In this document: positions 6,634 to 13,927 of the stretch, one piece after another | Layout: each line of letters begins with the position of its first letter | How positions within the stretch are numbered: position 1 is the stretch's first letter | NCBI GenBank assembly: GCA_049600855.1 | Contig: JBMYQA010000141.1 | Location: 1 to 14,523, forward strand | Direction of reading: 5' to 3' | DNA: 14,523 nt | Origin: JBMYQA01 sp049600855 | GTDB taxonomy: Bacteria; Bacteroidota; Bacteroidia; Cytophagales; Flammeovirgaceae | Program-made: the position numbers and the translations under genes | The notes under the pieces: generated by a model | What the model saw: the letters and a program-made list of their open reading frames with translations, nothing else | What the model was told of the DNA's origin: nothing | Database searches by the model: none

Positions 6634-7692
6634 ATGACTCTCCAAGACCTATATGATCAGAAACTAATCCTATTAGAATGCATCAGTGGGAGTAAAGCTT
6701 ATGGATTAGATTTACCCACTTCAGACACCGATATCAAAGGCGTATTTATATTACCCAAAGCGCAATTTTTTGGGATGGATTACATGGCTCAAATTAGCAA
6801 TGCAACTAATGACATTGTGTTTTATGAGTTGGGTCGATTTATGGAATTATTATATAAAAATAATCCCAATATTCTGGAATTACTAAATACGCCAGCAACA
6901 CATGTGTTGAAAAAACATCCTTTAATGAATAAAATCAAGTCGGAGTTGGTGCTTTCAAAGTTGTGTAAGCAAACCTTTGCAGGCTATGCCCAAACACAAA
7001 TTAAGAAAGCAAGAGGATTAAATAAGAAGATTCTAAACCCTTTGGATAAAGCGCGAAAATCGGTGCTACACTTTTGCCAAGTAACGGTAGGAAAACAATC
7101 TAAAAACTTGGTAGAATGGTTAGCAGAAGAGGGGAAAAACCAAGCACAGTGCGGTTTAGTCAATCTGGATAAAATGAAAAACCTGTATGCTTTATTTTAT
7201 GATGCTACAGGCGAAAAGGGCTATCAGGGCATTATACAGAAAGAAACTGCGAATGAGGTGTGTTTGAGTAGCATTCCAAAATCTGAGGAAGCGATTGCCT
7301 ATGTGTATTTTAATCGGGATGGTTATTCGAAATATTGTAAGGATTACAAAGAATATTGGGCTTGGGTAGAACAACGGAATGAAGTACGGTATGAAAACAC
7401 CATCACACATGGTAAAAATTACGATGCTAAAAACATGATGCACACCTTCCGTTTACTAGAAATGGCGGAAGAAATTTTATCAGAGGGAAAAGTAACGGTA
7501 AAGCGGCCGAATCGTGAGGAAATGCTGGCAATTCGGCGGGGAGCGTTTACCTATGATGAGCTCATTGCAAAAGCAGAAATCCAATTAGAAAAAGTAGAAG
7601 CGGCTTATCGAGCCAGTAAGCTGCCCGAACAACCAGAAAAAGCGGTGTTGGAGCAAGTATTGATTGAGATCAGAAAAGAATGGTATGGTTAA
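6634..7692 (+). CDS. RlaP/COG3541-type nucleotidyltransferase (DNA polymerase beta superfamily)
   Basis: A 352-aa cytoplasmic protein with the minimal nucleotidyltransferase signature: GSKAYGLDLPTSDTDIKG at 19-36, supplying Gly19-Ser20 and the metal-binding pair Asp31 and Asp33. NDIVFYELGRFMELL (59-73) follows and offers Asp60 or Glu65 as the third acidic residue. The C-terminal half carries NMMHTFRLLEMAEEILSEG (267-285), VKRPNREEMLAIRRGAFTYDEL (289-310) and a helical tail, the pattern I associate with the RlaP-like family (predicted nucleotidyltransferase, COG3541). Such enzymes transfer nucleotides to an unidentified acceptor; some are encoded beside RNA-repair ligases, but none is visible here. 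The gene follows membrane paralogue 4 by 34 bp and is probably co-transcribed with it. The catalytic residues are intact, so activity is expected. The substrate is unknown. Confidence 0.9.
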   Translation: MTLQDLYDQKLILLECISGSKAYGLDLPTSDTDIKGVFILPKAQFFGMDYMAQISNATNDIVFYELGRFMELLYKNNPNILELLNTPATHVLKKHPLMNKIKSELVLSKLCKQTFAGYAQTQIKKARGLNKKILNPLDKARKSVLHFCQVTVGKQSKNLVEWLAEEGKNQAQCGLVNLDKMKNLYALFYDATGEKGYQGIIQKETANEVCLSSIPKSEEAIAYVYFNRDGYSKYCKDYKEYWAWVEQRNEVRYENTITHGKNYDAKNMMHTFRLLEMAEEILSEGKVTVKRPNREEMLAIRRGAFTYDELIAKAEIQLEKVEAAYRASKLPEQPEKAVLEQVLIEIRKEWYG

Positions 7693-7748
7693 GTGTTTTG
7701 CTGAATAAACTAACGAGTTTGCCTTGTAAAATAAAACCCTGAACCTTA

Positions 7749-7778
7749 TTGACATAGGCCATTAACCTTGTATCTTCG
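7749..7778 (+). promoter_or_regulatory. Bacteroidota-type promoter of prmA
   Basis: TTG at 7749-7751 and TATCTTCG at 7771-7778 are separated by exactly 19 bases. This matches the Bacteroidota primary sigma-factor arrangement (-33 TTG, -7 TAnnTTTG) with one difference, C for T in the second last base. Transcription would begin at about 7783-7786. This makes the in-frame TTG at 7768 untranscribed and supports ATG 7804 as the prmA start, with a leader of about 20 nt. It also separates prmA from the upstream cluster. Confidence 0.65.
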
Positions 7779-7803
7779 TGCATTCAATCAATTCAGCCTA
7801 ATC

Positions 7804-8628
7804 ATGTCATTCATCGTCTTGCACGTTCAGGTTCCCGAAGATTTATCAGACATCTTAAAAGCAGAGCTAAGCGAACTTGGGTTCGATGCATTTTTAGATC
7901 ATGAGTCAGGCTTTGAAGCGTCTGTTGCCAAAAATCAATTTCTTCAAGAGGCGGTAAAGGAAATCATTGCGCAATATAACCACACCAATCAAATCTCTTG
8001 GAAAGCCGAAGAAGTAGAAAAACAGAATTGGAATAAATTGTGGGAAGACAATTTTCATCCCATTGAAATCTCTAAAGACTGTTACATTCGTGCAGAATTT
8101 CACCCTCCCGTTGACGGTTACAAATACCAATTAATCATCACGCCTAAAATGTCTTTTGGCACAGGTCATCACGCCACTACATCGTTAATGATTCAACATC
8201 AACTCCTATTAGACCACCAAGGAAAAAAAGTATTTGATATTGGTTGTGGTACAGGAGTATTGGCAATTATGGCAGCCAAGTTAGGAGCCGAAAAAGTGGT
8301 GGCCTGCGATATTGAAGATTGGTCTGTGGAAAACGCCTTAGAGAACGCTGTAATGAATCAAGTGAATATCGAAGCGTTTGAAGGAGTAGTCGAACAAGTG
8401 GAAGGAGAAGAAGTGTATGATATAATTCTTGCAAATATCAATTTAAACGTACATAAACAAAGTATGGCTGAATACGTACGTTTGTTGAAATTTGGCGGAT
8501 ATTTACTCCTGAGTGGCTTTTATGAGGCTGATATTCCCATCATACAAAACATGGCCGATCAGTTGAAAATGCAAAAAATCTCTCAAAAAATACAACTTGA
8601 TTGGACAAGCATCGTCTATAGAAAGTAA
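7804..8628 (+). CDS. prmA: Ribosomal protein L11 methyltransferase
   Basis: PrmA trimethylates ribosomal protein L11 in the cytoplasm using S-adenosylmethionine. The 274-aa product has the small N-terminal substrate-recognition domain (about 1-60), a linker with NWNKLWEDNFHPIEI (75-89), and the Rossmann methyltransferase domain. MSFGTGHHATT (116-126) is the diagnostic PrmA motif. DIGCGTGVLAIMAAKLGA (145-162) is the SAM-binding motif I, ACDIE (167-171) is motif II, and ILANINLNV (208-216) is the NAN-type motif IV in the form seen in Bacteroidota. The reading frame is open upstream to a TTG at 7768, but the promoter and predicted transcription start lie between that TTG and ATG 7804, and MSFIVLHVQVPED matches the normal N-terminal beta strand. 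The length is slightly under the roughly 290 aa of the E. coli protein, as is common in this phylum. Confidence 0.96.
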   Translation: MSFIVLHVQVPEDLSDILKAELSELGFDAFLDHESGFEASVAKNQFLQEAVKEIIAQYNHTNQISWKAEEVEKQNWNKLWEDNFHPIEISKDCYIRAEFHPPVDGYKYQLIITPKMSFGTGHHATTSLMIQHQLLLDHQGKKVFDIGCGTGVLAIMAAKLGAEKVVACDIEDWSVENALENAVMNQVNIEAFEGVVEQVEGEEVYDIILANINLNVHKQSMAEYVRLLKFGGYLLLSGFYEADIPIIQNMADQLKMQKISQKIQLDWTSIVYRK

Positions 8629-8656
8629 CATCTTAGCTTTTGTTAATATATGGTAA

Positions 8657-8664
8657 TATATTTG
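8657..8664 (+). promoter_or_regulatory. Candidate -7 element of the giant exported protein gene
   Basis: TATATTTG fits TAnnTTTG exactly. The nearest upstream TTTG (8639-8642) is only 14 bases away instead of about 19, so the promoter is incomplete by the usual rule. TAATATAT occurs twice here (8644-8651 and 8654-8661), ten bases or one helical turn apart. Use of this site would give a leader of about 165 nt before ATG 8835. The leader contains GTTCGA (8680-8685) and TCGAAC (8707-8712) as inverted arms, but no gene. The rest of the 206 bp between prmA and the giant gene shows nothing else I can support. Confidence 0.4.
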
Positions 8665-8834
8665 CGGTAAAGCGAAACTGTTCGATCAAGCAAACCAATT
8701 CATCATTCGAACCTCACATTAGCATTTAATTTATTAAGCCAACTCATTGCGGAAGGCCTGTCTTTTTTATGGAACAAGCCCTGTGCTTTCATTCTGTGAA
8801 GATGGCACCTCCTTTCTTGTTAAACTATGGAGAT

Positions 8835-11800
8835 ATGAACAAAACCTTGTGTATGTGTATACTTTGTCTCTTGTCTTTGGGTTCGCTCAAGGGGCAGCAA
8901 TTATTTCAATCCGAAGAATCTTTTTTTGACGATGCCAAACAGCACCTATTTACCTCAGCCAATCGAACTGGAATTGAACAAGTTTGGGGAGCATTTGAGC
9001 AAGTTTATGAAGGCAAGTTAAATGCTGCACAAAAACATCAAGTGTTCGTGATTACGCAACGAATGTTTGATAAGAAATACCTGCCAAGTCCACACTTCGA
9101 AAACTTTTATGCCTGTGTCGCTTATGGAATGGAGAATGACTTGATTGGACAAGCGCAAATGAACAATTTTTTAGCAATTGCGGATACGGTATTGAAAATT
9201 TACAAAGGAAAAGTATACAGCGATTTTCTAAAGCACACACGCTCCATTGTGGAATACAATCAATTGTATAGAAGCCGTTACAACTCCTGCCAACTGCTTG
9301 CTGGTAAATTAACGTTTGGACATGCCATTGATGATAAAAATTTAGATACGCTATACACTTTTGAGGATGCAGGATTACATTTAGAAGAAGAGCTTGTTGA
9401 AGCGGAAGACGATGCAGTCGATAGTTGGGCGAAAGCCTTAGAAGATGCTGATCGAGAGGTAGATACGATTGGTTCCATGGAATGGGGAGAAGGGCTAGGG
9501 GCGAGAGAGCTGATTGAAGAAGAGCTGAAAGCAGTGAAATCGGCCTTTGAGCGCGAAGGCTATGAAAAAGGGATGCTTTTAGATGGAGACTCAGCCAAAC
9601 TATTTGTTGCATCAGCAATGCCCAAACCCACCGTAAAAGGGCCTTTTGTAGATCTTCAACATGCAACGATTCTACTTACGGCGCCAAGTGATTCCTTGCA
9701 AATTAAGGGAACGCATGGACAACTGATGTTGCATAACCTGCATTTTGTGGGAAACAATGGAAGAGTTGATTGGCGGTCGGTTGGACTGGATAGCCAACAA
9801 GTATATTGTGATCTTTCTAGCTATAGTTTTCATTTAGATAAACCCGAATTTATTGCCGAAGCTGCTCATCTAACCTATCAACCTCGCCTGAAGGTACCTA
9901 TTACCGGTATTTTAGTATATAAAATTGATAAAGCTCATCGAGATGCTCCACAATACCCGTCATTTACCTCCTATTTTAATGATATTGAATTAGATGACAT
10001 TGCCCCTGGTGTATTTTATAAGGGAGGTTTTACACTGAGAGGGAAGCGCATTCACAGTACCTCATTGAGTGGAGGAAAATCCTCAATTTCTGTAAAAACA
10101 CAGGATACCCTGCGGTTTAAAGCCATCAGTAGAAGTGAGTTCTCTTTTGTAGATTCTTCCATTGTCAGTGAATCGGCGAACCTCATTGTCTACCATAACC
10201 AAAAAAGAGATTCGGTAGAGCACCCTGCTATTCAATTGCGGTACGATGCTGCAAAGCATTTACTCAAAGCACGCAAGGATAAGTCAACATTCAAATATTC
10301 TCCATTCAAATCGACCTATCATAACATTGAGGTGACAGGCGATTATTTAGAATGGGACTTAGAATCAGATAGTTTGGCAATTACTATCCTTAATGCCCGA
10401 AATAAAATTCCACTGGAAATTGAATCCGAAGATTATTTTGACTACGAACGATTTGCTCGGTTGACTGGACTGCACAAGTTTAATCCTTTGCAAATGGTGG
10501 TGTATTTTGCTCGACAGGAAAAGAAGGGCAATACATTTACAAGTGCTTCATTGGCAGAAAAGCATCGCATTAGCAAAGAAGTCATCAAAGGATCAATGAA
10601 TAATTTAGCCGTATTGGGTTACATCAGGTACGATCCCATTACCGATGAGGTCACTTTATTGCGAAAAGCCATTCTCTACTATTATGCCAATAAGCGGAAA
10701 ATCGATTACGATAACATCAATATTCGCTCGATTTCACCCAGTAAACGAAATGCCATTTTACGAACCAAGAGTAATGAAATGCTGGTAAGGGGAGTAAAGA
10801 GTTTTACCTTGAGCGACTCCATGAAAGTACAAGTGGCACCTGCTCAGCAAGAAATCATCATTAAAGAAAATCGTACGACTGAATTCTCTGGAAAGATGAG
10901 ATCGGGCAGCTTTATCTATAAGGGGGATGACTTTACCTTCAACTACGATAGCTTCTATGTAAATATGCCACAAATTGATGAAGTAGGCATTTTGTTAAAA
11001 GATACGATTACGGGTAGGGATATAGAGCTACCGAACGGATTGGTGGGCACAAAAGGGAAATTATTGATTTCGAGACCCAATAATAAATCAGGCTTGAAAA
11101 AGCAGCCTGGTTATCCAAAGTTTAGTACGGTGGAAGCTTCTGCCATTTATTTTGGAGGTGAGGAGATTTTGGATGGTGCTTATGCCGCTGATACCAGCAT
11201 TGTGTTCGAAATTCCGCCATTTGAGTTAGATAGTTTGAACAGTAGTGATCCGAATACGATTGCCTTTGAAGGAAAATTTAGGAGTGGTGGTATTTTTCCT
11301 GATTTTGAAGAGCGCGCCTCCATTATGCCCGATAAATCACTTGGGTTTGTTACCAACGCTCCCGATACGGGATATGTGATTTACCCACACAAACTGAAGG
11401 AAAAGGCGAAGTTTTATAATCAAATCTCCTTAGATAATCGCGGGATTCGTGGCGATGGGAAAATGGAATACCTGACAGGCTCCTTTTTAGGTGACGATTA
11501 CATCTTCTTTTCAGATTCTGTCGTCACTGGAAAGCCGGGAACGAGTGGTGAGATCAAACCAGGGGAATACAAAGGGGTTTCTTATCCTAATGTAAAAATG
11601 GAAAAGTACAAGATGCGATGGCTAGTGAATAAGGATAGCATGTTACTCTCTAGCATTGATCAAGATTTTGAAATTTATAATTCAGAAGTGGCTTTTAAGG
11701 GGGAGTTGGCACTCACGCCTAAAGCTTTAAATGGGAAAGGAAATTTCGAAACGGATAAATCTAAAACCTTCTCCGATCAGTTTGTATTTCGGGAACATGA

Positions 11801-13655
11801 TTACGGGGCTAGTAACGCCACTTTCTTAGTAAAATCAGCGAATCCTGAAAAACCTGCCATGAAGGGTGAGAACATTAGTGTACACTACGACTTTAAAGGG
11901 AACTTTGCCGACATGAGATCTGAGAAATCGGGTGATCAAACGCTGGTTTTCCCATTTGCACAGTATGCCACGAACCTCGAAAAAGCACATTGGGACTTTG
12001 AAAAACAGATCATCGAAATTAGCGTAGGAGATACGAGCCAGCTCACAACCTCTAAGTTTGTATCTACTAATCCAGCGCAAGAAGGCTTAGAGTTTAGCGC
12101 AAATAAGGCGATTTATGACCTACGAGATAATACCATTAATGCAGAAGGCGTTCCGTTCATTAAGGTAGCCAATGTGTTAATTAAGCCTGATGGCGGTAAA
12201 CTCCAAGTCAGTGAAAATGCCGAAATGCAAGAGTTGGAAAACGCGACCATTGTATTAAATGCGTTTACCAAATACCACACGCTTACCGAAGGGCATATCA
12301 AAATTAAATCGCGTAAAAGCTTTGATGGACGCGCCCTGTATACTTACCTAAATGATTCTAAGGATACCATTCCCATTTTGTTTGAACATTTTGATGTAAA
12401 AATAGAACGGGAAAAGAGAGGTAGGAAAGTAGCAGAAAAGTTTACTACTACCGCCCAAGCGGAAATCCGCGAAGATGAGCGTTTTCCTATTTTTTCAGGC
12501 ATGTTGTATAAAGGTGATGTAAATCTAATTGACTATAAGAAATACTTAGAGTTTGATGGCGTAATCGCGCCTGATTTACCAAGAGAAAAACAATGGTTTA
12601 AGTACGTTTCTGTAGATACTTCTACGTATGGTAGAATCTTGATTGACGAGAATACCAAGATTGCAGGAACAGTGAACAAGCTTCAATCGGGATTATTTTT
12701 GACGAAAAATACCCCAAGCCTGTACGGATCGTTTTTAGCCTATCAACGAGAAAAGGGAGATGTGCAATCAGTTTTTACAGCGAAAGGTTTATTAACTTTT
12801 AATGAAAGTGCAGGAGAGTATACCATTTCACCAGAATCCATGCGCAATGGGAAATCTTATCGTGGCAACCATATGGTGTATAATCATGATAAACAAGTCA
12901 TGAGTTTTGAAGGCCCATTGACTTTGCTTAAGGGAAATAAAGATGTTGCTGTACATGCTGCGGGAGTGGGCGTAGCTAAATTGGACAAACAGCAATATAA
13001 GATGAATACCATGATTTTATTAGAGTTTGAGCCTAATACACAAGCCTTTGATGCCATGAGTGAGGTACTCATTGAAGGTGCTGACGATAAGGGAATCTAT
13101 TACAATCAACGCGAGCTCTATTCCAATTTCTCTGAATTTGTTTCTCAACCTAACTTTATACGTTTCCAGAAAGATTATGAAGGTGGTGTGAAATCGTTCA
13201 GTAAATACTTAGACAAGTATTTAACCTTATCAAAAGTGACCTTGAACTGGTCTGAAGAACATCAAGCATTTTACAATGCTGATCCTGAAGTAGGACTGGC
13301 GAATGTATTTAAGAATGATGTGGATGTTACCTTAAAAGGATATATCGAAATCCCGAAGACAGAAGATAACAGTACCATTCATATTTATTTGGAAAATGAG
13401 GTTGGAGATTGGTACTATATTAGCTTCAAAGGGAATAATGTGCGCGTGTATGCTTCTGCTGATGAATTTAATGGATTGCTCTTAGGGAAGAAGGAAAAAA
13501 TTGAATTAGCAGAGGTAGATGAAGCAGAAGAATTTAAGCGAACATTCTTACAAAAGTATTTAGGAATTGAGAGATCAGATTTAGAAATTCCAATTAAGAA
13601 AGATGATGCATTGAAAAAGGAAGAAGAAGCGGATGAAAAAAAGGATGGTTTCTAA
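8835..13655 (+). CDS. Giant exported beta-rich protein, 1606 aa, with winged-helix-like insert
   Basis: I cannot assign a named family. The frame is open from ATG 8769, but ATG 8835 is preferred: it follows GGAGAT and gives MNKTLCMCILCLLSLGSLKG|QQ, a signal peptide with a probable cut before Gln, whereas the extra 22 residues lack signal character. Residues (from 8835) about 30-245 look helical, with acidic stretches (183-230) and the conserved blocks LNAAQK and HFENFYACVAYG. From about 265 to 1560 the sequence is mostly alternating beta-strand and turn, with recurring FxGxxxSG-like units (FSGKMRSGSF, FEGKFRSGGIF, FSGMLYKGD). Residues 549-621 resemble a winged helix. Residues 1087-1150 recall OstA/LptA-like strand repeats. 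The last 50 residues are highly charged. No C-terminal type IX secretion signal or transmembrane barrel is obvious. It is probably periplasmic or on the outer membrane, perhaps a structural or lipid-handling envelope factor; this is inference. A tandem paralogue follows. Confidence 0.88.
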   Translation: MNKTLCMCILCLLSLGSLKGQQLFQSEESFFDDAKQHLFTSANRTGIEQVWGAFEQVYEGKLNAAQKHQVFVITQRMFDKKYLPSPHFENFYACVAYGMENDLIGQAQMNNFLAIADTVLKIYKGKVYSDFLKHTRSIVEYNQLYRSRYNSCQLLAGKLTFGHAIDDKNLDTLYTFEDAGLHLEEELVEAEDDAVDSWAKALEDADREVDTIGSMEWGEGLGARELIEEELKAVKSAFEREGYEKGMLLDGDSAKLFVASAMPKPTVKGPFVDLQHATILLTAPSDSLQIKGTHGQLMLHNLHFVGNNGRVDWRSVGLDSQQVYCDLSSYSFHLDKPEFIAEAAHLTYQPRLKVPITGILVYKIDKAHRDAPQYPSFTSYFNDIELDDIAPGVFYKGGFTLRGKRIHSTSLSGGKSSISVKTQDTLRFKAISRSEFSFVDSSIVSESANLIVYHNQKRDSVEHPAIQLRYDAAKHLLKARKDKSTFKYSPFKSTYHNIEVTGDYLEWDLESDSLAITILNARNKIPLEIESEDYFDYERFARLTGLHKFNPLQMVVYFARQEKKGNTFTSASLAEKHRISKEVIKGSMNNLAVLGYIRYDPITDEVTLLRKAILYYYANKRKIDYDNINIRSISPSKRNAILRTKSNEMLVRGVKSFTLSDSMKVQVAPAQQEIIIKENRTTEFSGKMRSGSFIYKGDDFTFNYDSFYVNMPQIDEVGILLKDTITGRDIELPNGLVGTKGKLLISRPNNKSGLKKQPGYPKFSTVEASAIYFGGEEILDGAYAADTSIVFEIPPFELDSLNSSDPNTIAFEGKFRSGGIFPDFEERASIMPDKSLGFVTNAPDTGYVIYPHKLKEKAKFYNQISLDNRGIRGDGKMEYLTGSFLGDDYIFFSDSVVTGKPGTSGEIKPGEYKGVSYPNVKMEKYKMRWLVNKDSMLLSSIDQDFEIYNSEVAFKGELALTPKALNGKGNFETDKSKTFSDQFVFREHDYGASNATFLVKSANPEKPAMKGENISVHYDFKGNFADMRSEKSGDQTLVFPFAQYATNLEKAHWDFEKQIIEISVGDTSQLTTSKFVSTNPAQEGLEFSANKAIYDLRDNTINAEGVPFIKVANVLIKPDGGKLQVSENAEMQELENATIVLNAFTKYHTLTEGHIKIKSRKSFDGRALYTYLNDSKDTIPILFEHFDVKIEREKRGRKVAEKFTTTAQAEIREDERFPIFSGMLYKGDVNLIDYKKYLEFDGVIAPDLPREKQWFKYVSVDTSTYGRILIDENTKIAGTVNKLQSGLFLTKNTPSLYGSFLAYQREKGDVQSVFTAKGLLTFNESAGEYTISPESMRNGKSYRGNHMVYNHDKQVMSFEGPLTLLKGNKDVAVHAAGVGVAKLDKQQYKMNTMILLEFEPNTQAFDAMSEVLIEGADDKGIYYNQRELYSNFSEFVSQPNFIRFQKDYEGGVKSFSKYLDKYLTLSKVTLNWSEEHQAFYNADPEVGLANVFKNDVDVTLKGYIEIPKTEDNSTIHIYLENEVGDWYYISFKGNNVRVYASADEFNGLLLGKKEKIELAEVDEAEEFKRTFLQKYLGIERSDLEIPIKKDDALKKEEEADEKKDGF

Positions 13656-13684
13656 TCTTTGTCCGTTATTCACACCATACCCTG

Positions 13685-13713
13685 AAAGCTCCAATCACTC
13701 ATGATGGGGCTTT
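13685..13713 (+). terminator. Intrinsic terminator after the giant gene
   Basis: AAAGCTCC (13685-13692) pairs with GGGGCTTT (13706-13713), including one G-T pair. The stem continues as ATCA (13694-13697) with TGAT (13702-13705) around a CTCA loop, leaving a single bulged A. This 12-bp hairpin begins 29 bases after the stop codon and is followed by TTGGCCTTTATT, giving a moderate U-tract. It should end the transcript of the first giant gene, so the second gene probably has its own promoter. Confidence 0.7.
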
Positions 13714-13836
13714 TGGCCTTTATTGATCATAAACTTACTTAAAAACTCACGATGAGGTGCTTTGATTATTCGTAACTCGTCAAGTTTGGCTATTTATTTG
13801 TAAATTAAGTATTAAAATGTTCACATTTAAGACAAC

Positions 13837-13864
13837 GGTAACTTGGGGGTTCTGCTAGGTTACC
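13837..13864 (+). promoter_or_regulatory. Leader hairpin or operator before the second giant gene
   Basis: GGTAACTTGG (13837-13846) pairs with CTAGGTTACC (13855-13864), counting two G-T wobbles, around an 8-nt loop. As DNA, GGTAAC and GTTACC are perfect inverted half-sites. It lies 63 bases before ATG 13928 and lacks a U-tract, so it is not a terminator. It could be an mRNA-stabilising or regulatory leader structure, or an operator. No known riboswitch was recognised. Confidence 0.4.
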
Positions 13865-13927
13865 TACAAGCCGATAAAAGGAACCACAACTATTGTACAT
13901 AAATACTTTATTCATAAAGATCAAACT

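Larger units (their letters stand above)
13656..13927 (+). other. Intergenic region between the two giant-protein genes
   Basis: This 272-bp region contains an intrinsic terminator near its start and a strong hairpin near its end, both listed separately. No TTG-N19-TAnnTTTG promoter could be found for the second gene. The stretch 13721-13830 is AT-rich and otherwise featureless. No additional gene is supported. Confidence 0.5.

Noticed and set aside
8680..8712. GTTCGA/TCGAAC inverted arms in the leader of the giant gene, considered as a riboswitch or attenuator
   Set aside because: Six pairs around a 21-nt loop form a weak structure, no U-tract follows, and no known riboswitch core is visible.
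8769..8834. Upstream ATG start for the giant protein, adding 22 residues
   Set aside because: The added residues put a non-hydrophobic stretch before a good signal peptide. ATG 8835 has GGAG just upstream and matches the signal-peptide design of the following paralogue.
8747..8929. Small open frame of 60 codons overlapping the start of the giant gene
   Set aside because: It shares the DNA that encodes the signal peptide in another frame, and neither its composition nor its start looks genuine.
9052..9666. Long open frame (204 codons) on the minus strand inside the giant gene
   Set aside because: It lies wholly antisense to a well-supported exported protein, and its translation shows low-complexity Leu/His/Ser content with no domain. 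It is a by-product of the opposite strand's codon use.
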